Shown in pieces: positions 47,178 through 58,400 of a stretch of DNA of 64,000 nucleotides. The notes under the pieces were generated by a model. That model saw only the letters and a list, made by a program, of their open reading frames with translations. It was not told where the DNA came from and did not search any database. Origin of the DNA: Ampelocalamus luodianensis (lineage: Eukaryota; Streptophyta; Magnoliopsida; Poales; Poaceae); NCBI GenBank assembly GCA_036346255.1, contig CM070618.1, positions 63,340,256-63,404,255 of the forward strand. Reading direction: 5' to 3'. Position numbers and translations under genes: made by a program. Each line of letters starts with the position of its first letter. Within the stretch, counting starts at the first letter, position 1.

Positions 47178-47545
47178 CTCAATTCTATGTCGCTATTGTC
47201 GCAATTCTATGTCGCTACACAACTCAAAATATGTACTACACAGTTCGACTACATTTATCTAACCTACTCAATCCTATGTCGCTATTGTCGCAATTCTATG
47301 TCGCTACACAACTCAAAATATGTACTACACAATTCGATTACATTTATCTAACCTACTCAATTCTATGTCGCTATTGTAGCTATTCTATGTCGCTACACAA
47401 CTCAAAATATGTACTACACATTTCGACTATATTTATCTAACCTACTCAATTCTATGTCGCTATTCTGTGTTGCTACACAACTCAAAATATGTACTACACA
47501 GTTTGACTACATTTATCTAATCTACTCAATTCTATGTCGCTATTT
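47178..47545. repeat. Tandem repeats, about 89-bp unit
   Basis: About four and a half copies of a unit with CTCAATTCTATGTCGCTATT, then CTACACAACTCAAAATATGT and CGACTACATTTATCTAACC. It lies between the PMD coding part and its promoter, so it would be inside the first intron or leader. Confidence 0.9.
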
Positions 47546-47748
47546 TTGTTTGCTAACCTACAAGGTTTGGACGTAACGTACACAGTTTCAGAAAAATTTA
47601 CCTGCAAGATGATCGCTCGGAACTGATGCTCTGTCAACCTCTCTCCTCCGCGACGAACCGGTAGAGCTTCGCTACTATTTCTTCCATCCCTCTCGAACTC
47701 TCTCTTGTAATTTTCTGGAATAAAAATGAATTACGCACTGACTTTTTG

Positions 47749-47761
47749 GGGTTTTTATAGC
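47749..47761 (-). promoter_or_regulatory. TATA box of PMD gene
   Basis: On the minus strand GGCTATAAAAACC lies just inside the right palindrome array and upstream of a short open block (NYKREFERDG, 47610-47715) that ends at a GTAAAT donor. It mirrors the transposase promoter at 38320. Confidence 0.6.
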
Positions 47762-47766
47762 CGGGT

Positions 47767-47925
47767 CCCTGTCGCTAGTTCAACTGGCGACAGGAACCTA
47801 TCGCCAGTTGAACTGGCGACATGAATCTACCCAACTTTCGGTCGCTAGTTCAACTGGCGATAGCTAGTTGGGCCGACTACAGGGTGGCGACAGGGTCCCT
47901 GTCGCCAGTTCAACTGGCGACAGGT
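47767..47925. repeat. Palindrome array, right end of Mutator element
   Basis: Four copies of GTCGCCAGTT-C/G-AACTGGCGAC type with single-base variants (GTCGCTAGTT), the mirror of the array at 34925-35041. Confidence 0.9.
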
Positions 47926-48284
47926 TCGACAGGGATATATTTTTGTAATTTTTGGGAGCGACTATTTATTTTTGTAAATATCTTTTAAAACAATATTATT
48001 TTTTAAAAAAATTCGGAACATGAATTCACGTTAAATTAGAAGAAATCGTCCAACTAATTAGGCATACTGCAATAAAATACTTATATTGCTTCATTAAATT
48101 TGAATACGAATAGTTCAGATTGGAAAAATTCCACACCATATTCGCATCCATATTTTTTATGCGGATTCGAATACGAATACGAATAGGAGAGAAATTATTA
48201 ATCGGATAGACAAATCTATATCGTATTCGTATCCTATCAAATACGAATAATATGGATAATTCGTATCTATTTTTCATCCATAAG

Positions 48285-48612
48285 AGCATCTACAATAGTT
48301 TGTTTCTTAGTTTGTTACTAAGAGGAGAGATAGCACTCAATTTAATAAAAAAAATAAGTCTTCCAATAGATTATTTTTTGAGCTTTTATGTAAGACTTTA
48401 ATTTATACTTTAATTGCTATCCACAAAACAGGTTTTTAGTAACAAGTAAGTCTCTAATAGATATTTTGTTGTTTATTATGTTTTTGTATCAACAACTTAC
48501 TTGTTTCTTCGTCTAAAAATAAACTCACTTTCTCTCTTTATTTTCTCTCCTCTACATCACCTAAATACTGATGTGTCCTACATCTCTTAGTAACATATGA
48601 CATAGAGATACT
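48285..48612. mobile_element. MITE splitting the hAT target-site duplication
   Basis: Flanked by ATAAG (48280-48284 and 48613-48617). The ends AGCATCTAC and, inverted, AGTATCTCT match partly, and an internal inverted pair GTTACTAAGAG / CTCTTAGTAAC supports a fold-back element. Removing it makes the hAT end TTTTTCATCCATA directly adjacent to AGTAGAAC, the same 8-mer that precedes the hAT left end. That restoration is the main evidence. A 3-bp TAA duplication (PIF type) is an equally good reading of the flanks. Confidence 0.6.
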
Positions 48613-48623
48613 ATAAGTAGAAC

Positions 48624-49405
48624 ACGTCTCACTGTGTCGAGCCTCACACCGTCGGGATTTTGGTTATGCGTAGGTCAGCACAGGATAAAGAGCATTAATG
48701 TGGACGTACTGCAGTTGATGAAGTCGGTGAATGCACGATCACGCCATCTCAGATGTGTTAGGACTATGGAGGACCTTCCACCGAGCTATGTACTCCCGTT
48801 TTTATGATTCCGGAATGACCATCTCAATTATACACGCCCCGTTGCATTTACAAGGGGAAGGGTGCCATGCTGAATTATGCCTTTATTTTAGATAGAGAGA
48901 TGATGTATGGTGCAAGATTTGCTAAAGAAATAAAAAACACAACATGTATAGGCAGGGACAGACCTAATCGGGGTAGCCGAAGCGGGAGCACTCCCTACCA
49001 TCTGTCGGACTCTGGATATCCTGTAGCATTGTCATCCATCGATTATTAGGAATAGAGTGCAGTCTGAAGTTAAAAGAAGATTAGAGTCATATGAGCACCC
49101 TTAATTTTATTTCTGGTCCGCTAGTACTGGTAAGGCCATAAGGGGTTGCATTCCCCATTTGGCGCCTTAATCACCTGGATAGAAAAAATGTATTTTTCAC
49201 CATTTAAATTCCTTAACAGAATAGTTTGGAGTGTTGATCTGTAAGAAAAGAAAATAGCTTCAGTGAAAAAAAAGAACGCATTGAGACGGAGAGGACAATA
49301 CGAGCCGTCAAATCGTGCGCGGCTACAACTTGTTTCGGCCCGGCGGCGAGCCACATAAAACGACAAGCTCGTTTCGGGCCGCCTCCTCCGAAGCCCAACC
49401 TACCA
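48624..49405 (+). promoter_or_regulatory. Upstream region of TRF4/5-like gene
   Basis: Unique DNA between the transposon block and the start codon. No TATA box is evident in the last 200 bases, which turn GC-rich from about 49310. The gene probably has a TATA-less promoter here; boundaries cannot be set without transcript data. Confidence 0.4.
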
Positions 49406-52400
49406 ATGGCTCGCGAAGCGCAGGCCGCGGAGCCTAACCACTGGAGGAAGGGCAAACGAGTTCTCCACTCCCACGCGCCGACCCAAGCGGCCGCCGCCAC
49501 CGCCATGGCCATGGAGGCCGAAGCGAGCGCCGCGGCCTTCGTCTACGACGCCCTGCCGGGGCTGACCCTGGCCTTCTCGCCGGAGGATCACCTCGACGAC
49601 GACGCCGCCGAGCCCCGCCCGTCCTCCTCCCCCGCAGCTGCCGCCGCTGATGAGGACGCGACCGCGACCTACGCCGTCTTCCGCAACGAGATCACCGCTG
49701 ACGGGGACGTCCTCGCTAACATCCCCGCCGCCGACTTCTTCTCCCTCTATGTCTCGGCGGCCGTCGAGGCCGAGCCGGCCTCCCCGCCGCCGGCGCCGCC
49801 GCCTGCCGCGGCGGCGACGCTCTCCAGCTCCCTCGCCCCCGCGGAGCTGCCGGCGCAGGGGTCGGAGCGCGCGTGGTTCCGTGGCGGGAGACGGTTCAGG
49901 AGCCCCATGCTGCAGCTTCACAAGGGTGAGGATTTTTTGGCTTTACTAGTACTTACTAGCGTGGACGATGGGGAAAAGGAAGTGATTTATGCTTTTGCTG
50001 GGTTTAGAGATTGTAATTTTTAAAATTTTTAGCTTGCAAATTTGCACACATTCAGCTTGGGAGTGTGTCGAATTTATGTTAAGGTGAGAAGTGAGTGGAG
50101 AGTGGTAATTGTGAAAGGGAATTCTTTTGGGGGTTAGTTTGGGATTGGTTTGATTTTTTCCTGCAACTTTTGCCCACTTTGTAGTTCAGTTTATGGGGAG
50201 TGAGGTGTTTGAATTGTATTTTGATAAACAGTATTGAGGAGCTCGAAGGGTTGCTTGGAAACTATGGTGTTATATATGATAAGGATGGCCTGTGCAAACC
50301 ATACTAAGGATCAGAAACTTGGAATGTCCACTTGGTTCCTACACAATTCAATTTACAAAATAACAGTTGCAGTTTGGACAACAATAGACTAACAAAATAT
50401 CATGGTGTTTTTGCCACCTTAGGCAAATGGGCATCCTAGTGATATCCTTTACATTTACATGTAAAACAACTAACCTTGTAGTGGTCTCCATGTATTGTTG
50501 ATGGAGAAAGTAATTGGAGAAGAATTGTTCTGGCAAACAGTGCTTTTGTGGTTGCAATAGACCGTATTAATTGGAAATTCTTATGTACCATCACATTAAT
50601 CAGTTTGATGCTTATGTAAAACCTAGTGAAACCATGCTATTTAGTTGTTTAGACCCGCAAATCACATTTACTCTTTGAGAGCTTGAATTAGTCAAGATCA
50701 GTAGGAACTCACTGTTGTATATATTTTTTCAAGCTGGAGAATTTGACTGATGCACTGATGCAGTACTGAAGTATTGTATATTTGTTACAGAGATCCTTGA
50801 TTTCTGCGATTTTATCTCACCTTCTGCTGAAGAACAGTCTTCACGGACAGCTGCTGTGCAAGCTGTCTCGGATGTTGTCAAACATATTTGGCCTTGGTGC
50901 AAGGTAAGACATCGCTACTCTCTCTCTCTCTCTTGCCTTTTATATTTTCAATTAATGGTAGCTGCAAGTCATTTGGTAATTCTTGATTTTGCATGGCAGG
51001 TGGAAGTATTTGGATCTTTCAGAACAGGGCTATATTTACCAACAAGTGATATCGATGTAAGCATTTTTCTTTCCTACTCTTTTGTGGATTTCAGCGCTTA
51101 ATTTGCTGTTCCTGTTGTGTTGTATGATTTCCTGGAGCATAATGTTTACTTGGTAGACAATATTACTCTTCTATGTCCTACTATGGAATGAGGCTGAAGA
51201 TTTGCTTTCTTGTCTTCTGGTTTTTGTATTAATGGCACAGTAGGGAAGGCCTCTACGGCTCTACCTATTCATTGTAAGATTTAAAGCAATAACAAACTCT
51301 AGAATCTGATCATGACGTAGATTATTTAAAATAAATGCAGTAAAGTGTGGAGTTCCAGCATACACTTTCTGTTTTTCAAATTGTAAAAAAGCAACAGAAT
51401 TGCAAATAGGGAGAGGAGAAAATGAGATAGATTGCAATTAGTGCTTGCAATATTAGACTCTACCTGTCTAGGTCAAAAGAACATTCCATGTTTCTGTGGA
51501 CCGATGTCCACCTCTTAATTTTACTGGCTAAATTGATATTAAGCAGACATACCTTGCTGTGCTGTTCTGTGGTAGAAGAAAAATTACCAGGATACATAAG
51601 TTTGTTGCAAACATGTTGCGCCTCACCACCTTTTTGTTGGAATGAACCTTGATCTATTCCAAATGGTCAAAAGGCTAATATATCATATACAGGGTAGGTT
51701 AATATATGTAAAGAATACCCTAAGCTATATACATATCTAACACCCCGCTCAAACTCATGGTGGATCAACAACACTGAGTTTGGAGAGGTAGAAACTATAC
51801 TGAACTCTAGTCTGTGCCTTATGAAGAAATCTCCAAAGTGTGGCCATTGTCTGGCGTAGATTCTGTGGAAGATGGCTTTCGGGGCTTTAGACATCTACAA
51901 GTTTTTGAACGAGACAAGAGTTAGAAATCTTTTTAGAGAGAAAGGGTAAGGACTCCAGAAAGAAAAACAAATTGGTGTGCAAAACATTGTGTAGTCTTGA
52001 CCCTTCTGGAAGTTGAAGACGGTATGCTACCAAACCAATACGAGCCAATACTTGATACGGCCCATAGAACCTTGGGCCGAGCTTACCCATGCGACAACCT
52101 GGAATTGATGTTGCTTGCCGATGAATCAAGCGTAATCACACCCACTCTCCTACCTCATAAGTAATCTCCCGATGGTGTTTATCATAGTGTTGTTTAGCAT
52201 ATTGCTGGGCTTGGAGGAGACGGTCATGTACCTCGCGGAGAAACACATCACGGTCTCGTAGCTGTGCTTCGGCTGCTGCAACTCTGGCAGTGCCTGCGTC
52301 ATATGTCATCAAAGAAGGAGGTGCACGCCCATATACAACCTTGAAGGGAGTATCACAAAGAGCTGTATGATAAGATGTATTATAATAATACTCCGCCCAT

Positions 52401-55400
52401 GGTAACCAGTCTACCCAATGGAGAGGACGATCCCTTGTGAGACAACGAAGGTACATTGCAATAACTTTGTTGACTGCCTCTGTCTGGCCATCCGACTGTG
52501 GGTGAAATGTGTTAGTCGCTGGACTCTTACTATTGGTGATAGCAAGATCCTCACTCTCATGGAGAGGATGACACTTGGAGATGGGACAATTTTTTCTTGT
52601 ATATTTCTCTTCACAATGCCATGCCAACTTCGAGGGTTGGGGATACATATTTATAGGGCTAATTCACCAAGCATATGCCAAGCATATGCTAGTCTAAGAT
52701 GCTCTGTCCTAGATGCTCTGTCCTAGATGTTTGTGTCCTAGATGCTCTGTCCTAGATGCTCTGTCCTCTAAAGCTAGTCCTAAAGCTAGTCCAAGATGCT
52801 CTGTCCAAAGAGATGCTAACCGCTACCAAGGATCTTTGTCCTGAAGAGCGGCAAAGCCAACACAGAGACTTATCCATCAATCTCCCTAAGTCTTGTGTGT
52901 CTCCTGGAGGAATCTGAGCCATCCCGATCCTAGAGCAGAGCGTCGTCCTTGATTTCAACGTCGAGGTGTCCCCAAACTTGTGAGCCTCGAGCGCTGAGTC
53001 ACGCTCGGAGAAGAACTCCATTGCCGGTCATGTGGTGGGTGTCGCGGTGTCGAGCACCACCCGTCGGTCTTGCCGCTGTGCGGAACTTTCGCCGAAGAGG
53101 CGTGTGCTTTTGGCTCGTCAAGGTGGAGGAGCGTGCGGCGGTGCGCCGAGGTAGTTCGATGCTCGCTCGAGCAATGAAGCGAGCCGATGCTCCTCCTCCT
53201 CCGCGCGCGACGTGGGCTGGCGCGTCGTGGTCGCCGACAACTTGGCCCGATGACCGAAGCTTGCGCGCATTGTAGCAAGAGTCGCCTCGCGCGGCTCTTG
53301 TTTGCCAGGCGCGCCGCCTGGCGCCCACGGTCATCACCCTAAGACGTCCTCGCGCCCATGCCAGGCGTCTTTGCGCGCTTGCCGCGCTTATCACACATGC
53401 GCCGCCGTCGTGGAAGCGAGGCTCCCTTCTTCCTCGTCACCTTGGTCGGCAGCCCCTCCTCCCGAGTGAGGAGGAGCTTCCGCCAATGGTGACGGTGGGA
53501 GAGGATCGTGGCTCATCATCGTTGACGACCTTGAGGCGACCTATCGCCTCCTCGATCGACATCGTGGAGAGGTCAGCAGACTGGATCGACCGAGCCATCC
53601 GCTTGTACTTCTCGGGGACGCGGCGAAAGAGCTTCTCGGCGACTCTCTCCTCGCCGTAGGTGTCGCCACCGAATCGTACCAACCGCAGCAGAGTGTTGAG
53701 ACGAGAGCAAAGTCATCAACGCCCTCACCGCTTGAAGGCCGTGGTCTCCCACTCCGCGCGGCGTGCTGCGGTGTGGACTTGCGCGCGGCCGCCGCCGGCG
53801 CGCGCGCAGCGATGGCGTCCCAAGCCTCCTGGCGATCCGCTTGTTGAGAGCGAGAAGCGCATCTCGGGCGGGGATCGCAGCGATGAGCATCGGCGCCGCC
53901 GATCTCGGTCGTGGTCGGCGTCGCCGTCGACCGCCTCCCACATGTGCCGCACTGAGCCTCGCCTTCATCACCGCGCCCACTCGACGTAGTTGGCCTTGGT
54001 GAGGTAGGCCACCCACCGCCGGGCGGATCCCCGACAACACTGAACCCGTGGTAACCACTTGCACGGCCCGTGAGAGAGCCCGCGCTCGCGGAAGCGCGCG
54101 CTCTATCGACCGTCTGCCGCCGTTGTCGTCGCGCGCTCTTCCGGGCACCACCGCCAGCGCGCCTCCTCCAGAGCGCCACCGCCGAGCGCCTCCTCCAGAG
54201 CGCCACCGCCGCGCGCGCCTCCTCGAGCGCCACCGCCGAGCGCTTCAGAGCGCCACCGCCGCGGCGCGCTCCTCCAGAGCGCCACCGCCGCGCGCGCTCC
54301 TCCGAGCGCCACCGCCGTCGCGCCTCCTCCAGAGCGCATCGTAGCGACCGCGCTGTCTCGGCCGCCGCTAAGCTTCGTGGCGTCGCGGCCGCCTTCATCG
54401 CGCCGCCGCCTGTGCCTTGCCTCCCTCTCTCGGCTCAAGGTCGCGTCGCTACTATCATCGCAGAGATGGAGCTGCTGCTGCCGCCGCGCAGACCTTGACT
54501 CTCTGCGCGCCGCACGCGCTGCATCTGCCGCCCTTGCCGCCTTCCGCCTCTGCCTGGCCGCTGCCCGCTCCGCCACCGACGCCGGCCTTGCGCCTGCTGC
54601 TGCGGCGGTCGCGCCGCCGCCATTGCTGCTTGCTTTGGCGAGCTCGGCCGTCACGACGCCGCGTGCTCGAGGCGGCCGAACGCCGAGATCGCTCTGCGGA
54701 CATGGCGCGCTACTGGGGTGTTGCGTGGAGAGAGGCGCCGACAAGCCGCCTGCCGTCTCGGAGAGGAGTGAGCGTGGGCGGTGGGCTGCCGCCGCCACTG
54801 GGTGGGGCTGCTGAGGCCGAGAAGGAGATGAGCAGGAGATGCTAAGGCTACAGGATAGTATAGCTCTGATACCACTTGTTAGTCGCTGGACTTTTACTAT
54901 TGGTGATAGCAAGATCCTCACTCTCATGGAGAGGATGACACTTGGAGATGGGACAATTTTTTCTTGTATATTTCTCTTCACAATGCCATGCCAACCTGAG
55001 GGGTTGGGGATACATATTTATAGGGCTAACCAGCCAAGCATATGCCAAGCATATGCTAGTCTAAGATGCTCTGTCCTAGATGCTCTGTCCTAGATGCTGT
55101 GTCCTAGATGCTCTGTCCTAGATGCTCTGTCCTCTAAAGCTAGTCCTAAAGCTAGTCCAAGATGCTCTGTCCAAAAGAGATGCTAACCGCCAGTCAAGGA
55201 TGCTGTCCTTGAAGAGCGGCAAAAGCCAACACATAGACTTATCCATCAAAATGCTGAACTCATATGCAGACGAGTGCCCATCAAACGGAATAAATCTTGC
55301 CAAAACGCACCAGCAAAGACAGGGTAACGGTCGCTGACAATCGAATGTGGAATCCCATGGAGACGAACAATCTCGTGAAAGAAAACACGGGCGATTGTTG

Positions 55401-58400
55401 TGGTTGTGTATGGATGGCCCAAAGGAATGAAGTGAGCATACTTGGAAAAACGGTCGATAACCGATAAAATGGCTGATTTGCCATGTACGCAAGGCAACCC
55501 TTCAATGAAATCCATTGAAATATCGGCCCAGACTGTTGTTGGAACCTCGAGAGGTTGTAGGAGACCGGCGGGGTGAAGATGTTCGGTCTTATTCCTTTGG
55601 CATGTGACACAAGCTCGCACAAAATCCTGGACCTCCTTTCGCGCACGAGGAACATAAAAATCTGATCGCAAGCGCTGGAGGGTCTTTTGAAATCCTTCGT
55701 GTCCTGTGTGAGCCATTGCTAATATAGCTGTCAAGGAAAGTGAAGCCGCTGGAACATACACCCAGCCTCCATGGAGCAATAAACCATCCGACCAGGACCA
55801 CGGAGCACCCAATGCGCCGGATTGAACCTGAGAACAGATGGATTGTAATTCGGGTGCAGTAGCTATCTCCTGGCGCAACTCATCAAATAGCGAAAAAGAT
55901 GGTCTAGAGAGCGCAAAAACCGCAGAGATGTCCCCTTCCCGGTGTGAAAGAGCATCAGCCACAATATTCAAATGGCCAGGTCGATATTCCACCGTAAAGC
56001 TGTACCCAAACAATTTGCTAACCCATTGATGTTGTGGAATGGTTGAAAGCCATTGATCCAACAGAAATTTCAGGCTGTCGTGGTCGATACGCACTATGAA
56101 AGAACAACCCCAAAGGTACGACCTCCAGTGTCTGATAGCATGTACCAATCCGATCAACTCCCTTTCGTAAGCGGCAAGCTTCGCATGGCGTCTGACCTCG
56201 GCTTGTCAAGAAAGCCGAGGACCGCGCGCTTGGTGAAGAAACACGCCTTGGTGAAGAAACGGTGGCGAATCCCATGCCCGAAGCATCGCACTCAACGATG
56301 AAATCGATGGAGAAGTCTGGTAGGTGTAGTACAGGTGCGCTGGCCAGAGCCTTCTTGAGTGCTTGAAAAGCAAGGTTGGTTGCCTCGGACCACTGGAAGG
56401 TTTCCTTCTTGAGAAGTTTAGTGAGAGGTGCGGCTATAGTACCAAAATCACGAATGAATTTTCTGTAGTAGCCGGCGAGGCCAAGGAACCCCCGTAATCC
56501 TCTTACTGACTGTGGTTGTGGCCATGTTTGGACAGCAATCACCTTGTCTGCATCCATGGCAACCCCATTGGCTGAAATAACGTGACCGAGATAAGCCACA
56601 GATGGTGTAGCAAAACTGCATTTGGACCGCTTCAGATGAAGGCAATTGTCGTGCATGACTTGTAGAATGGTCCGTAAATGTTGCAAATGTTCCGACCATG
56701 AAGAGCTGTATATCAAAATATCATAAAAAAAACAAGTGCAAAGCGGCGGAGATAAGGTCGCAAAACCTTGTTCATTAAGGCTTGAAATGTAGACGGCGCG
56801 TTGGTTAAGCCGAATGGCATCACCAAGAATTCAAAGTGGCCATGATGTGTCCTGAAGGCGGTTTTCTCCACATTTGCTAAGTGCATGCGCACCTGATGAT
56901 AGCCTGAGCAGAGGTCAAGTTTGGTAAAGAAGCGTGCGCCTCTCAACTCGTCAATGAGTTCTTCCACGTCCGGTATCGGAAATTTGCCGCAGAGTGTTAA
57001 AGCGTTGAGTGCGCGATAATCAACACAAAAACGCCACGAGTTGTCAGCCTTCTTGACAAGTAGGACTGGTGACGAGAAAGCCGAAGTACTTGGTCGGATG
57101 GTGCCTTGTTGCAACATTGCAGCACATTAACGTTCTAGCTCATCCTTCTGTAACTGAGGGTATCGATATGGACGTACTGCCACTGGTTTTGATCCCGGCC
57201 GAAGGTGGATGCGGTGATCAAAGGGTTGTGCCAGTGGAAGTCCCTCTGGTGCTGCAAAGAGATCCTCAAACTCTGTCAATAAGGCAGAAAGGAGATCCTC
57301 GTTGGAGCATGTAACTGCACGAACCGCTGCTACTGGTGCTGCTATACCATGCCACATGATATTGCGAACTTCTCTCTAGAAGGAGATACAGAGATTGTTG
57401 AAGTCCCAAAGAATCGGTCCCAATGTTCTGAGCCACTGTACTCCGAGAACAATATCGCACCCGCCGAGTGGAAGCGCTAGGGCATCGGTCGTGAAAGGTT
57501 CACCAGCAATTGACAGGAGCAGGTTCCTAGAGACGCCTCCACTGGTCACGCGGTCCCCATTGGCCACCTCGACACGAAGACCAGGTCTGGGCTCGAGTGG
57601 GACTCCTGTGCTGGCCACCATCTCTTCACTGATAAAGTTATGAGTAGACCCTGTGTCTAATAATGCAACAAATTCCTTCTCCCAACCTTTACCTTAACTT
57701 GCATGGTGTCGTTTGCTGGATGCTCCACACCTGTCAAGGCATGAAGAGACACGGTGGCGCTGATTCAATTCGGTGGAATGTCGCCCGGCCGAGTCATCGT
57801 CCGCATCCGATACGTCGATGTAGAAGAGCCGCTGACAGCGATGTCCCCGCACAAATTGTTCGTCACAGTTGAAACAAAGGCCCTTTTTGTGCCGTTCGGC
57901 CATCTCCGGCGGATTCGATCGGTGTACGGGCGACTGGTTGCGCCGCGCAGCTTGGCGGCGTTGTGGTCTCATTGCATCGATGGGCGTGGTACTGCTGGGA
58001 TGGGAGTAGATGGCCGCTGCCAACCCGACGGTCTTGGACTCGAACGATTGTTACTTGCTCCCGGTGTTACTGGAATGGCTTGTCCGCGACGTTCATATGC
58101 TCTGGCTAAGCTCATCGCCACTTGAAGGTCTGTTGGATTTTGTAGCTCCACATCAAGCCGCAGTTGTTCGGGCAATCCTGCGGTGAAGAGTTGCATCTGG
58201 TGTAGTGGATGCAAGGCTTCTGTTCGGCACAATAGGGCGAGAAATTGATCAATGTACTGTTGTACCGAGCTGGTGAATGGAAGACGCGCCAGGGCGCCGA
58301 GAGGATTGCTTCTTATCGCTGGTCCAAATCGTAGATGGCATAGTTCCTTGAGACGAGGCCAGGATGGTGTTCCTGTATCCCTTTCTAATTGGAAATACCA

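Larger units (their letters stand above)
34770..48014 (-). mobile_element. Composite Mutator-like element with transposase, GRF and PMD genes
   Basis: The outer ends are inverted repeats of about 100 bp (34771-34860 and 47934-48014) sharing GAATTTTTT, AATAATATT, AGATATTTACAAAAATAAAT and AGTCGCTCC blocks. Flanking 9-mers GAAACATGA (34761-34769) and GGAACATGA (48015-48023) match at 8 of 9, as expected of an old Mutator TSD. Each end is followed inward by an array of 19-bp palindromes. All three gene remnants read on the minus strand. Removing the solo LTR at 39799-43967 gives about 9.1 kb. An internal copy of the right end near 38338-38484 suggests fusion of two elements. Accessory PMD and GRF genes are known from plant mobile elements, but this combination in one element is worth noting. 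Confidence 0.82.
34506..48282. mobile_element. hAT element, about 0.52 kb, split by a Mutator element
   Basis: The left end TAGGAGTGAAAACGG (34506) and right end TTTTTCATCCATA (to 48282) resemble Ac-type termini. The 8-bp TSD AGTAGAAC is at 34498-34505 and at 48616-48623; the right copy is pushed away by a later MITE. Only about 255 bp (34506-34760) and 259 bp (48024-48282) are hAT sequence, rich in ATTCGTATTCG and GGATATCC blocks like those in the hAT at 11920. It was therefore a small non-autonomous element before the Mutator insertion. Confidence 0.75.
52510..55248 (-). mobile_element. Gag-only (non-autonomous) copia-type element
   Basis: LTRs of 370 bp (52510-52879) and 372 bp (54877-55248), about 95% alike, TGTTAGTCGC ... 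TATCCATCA, with TSD AAATG (52505-52509 and 55249-55253). On the minus strand the 5' LTR is followed by AGTGGTATCAGAGC, the initiator-Met tRNA primer site (54863-54876); the 3' LTR is preceded by CTTAGGGAGAT. The 2-kb interior has a decayed copia gag and a very GC-rich repeat block, with no pol. The similar LTRs make it one of the youngest insertions here. The LTRs contain a 14-bp tandem repeat TGCTCTGTCCTAGA. Confidence 0.93.
52000..55790 (-). pseudogene. Gypsy integrase, split by a later insertion
   Basis: The zinc domain (HTGHEGFQKTL, ACVTCQRNK) and the core with Asp in WADISMDFIEG and in IVSDRYPVF lie in 55254-55790. The frame reaches the TSD AAATG at 55249-55253 and resumes at 52509 with the Glu-bearing PQSDGQTEAVNKV block and the C-terminal domain (52136-52505), then past a TGA at Trp (about 52135) FYGPYQVLARIG. 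The two halves abut perfectly once the inserted element and one TSD are discounted. Confidence 0.9.

Noticed and set aside
53541..54981. 285- and 292-codon minus-strand frames
   Set aside because: Ala/Arg low-complexity strings from GC-rich tandem repeats; the real gag is in other frames.
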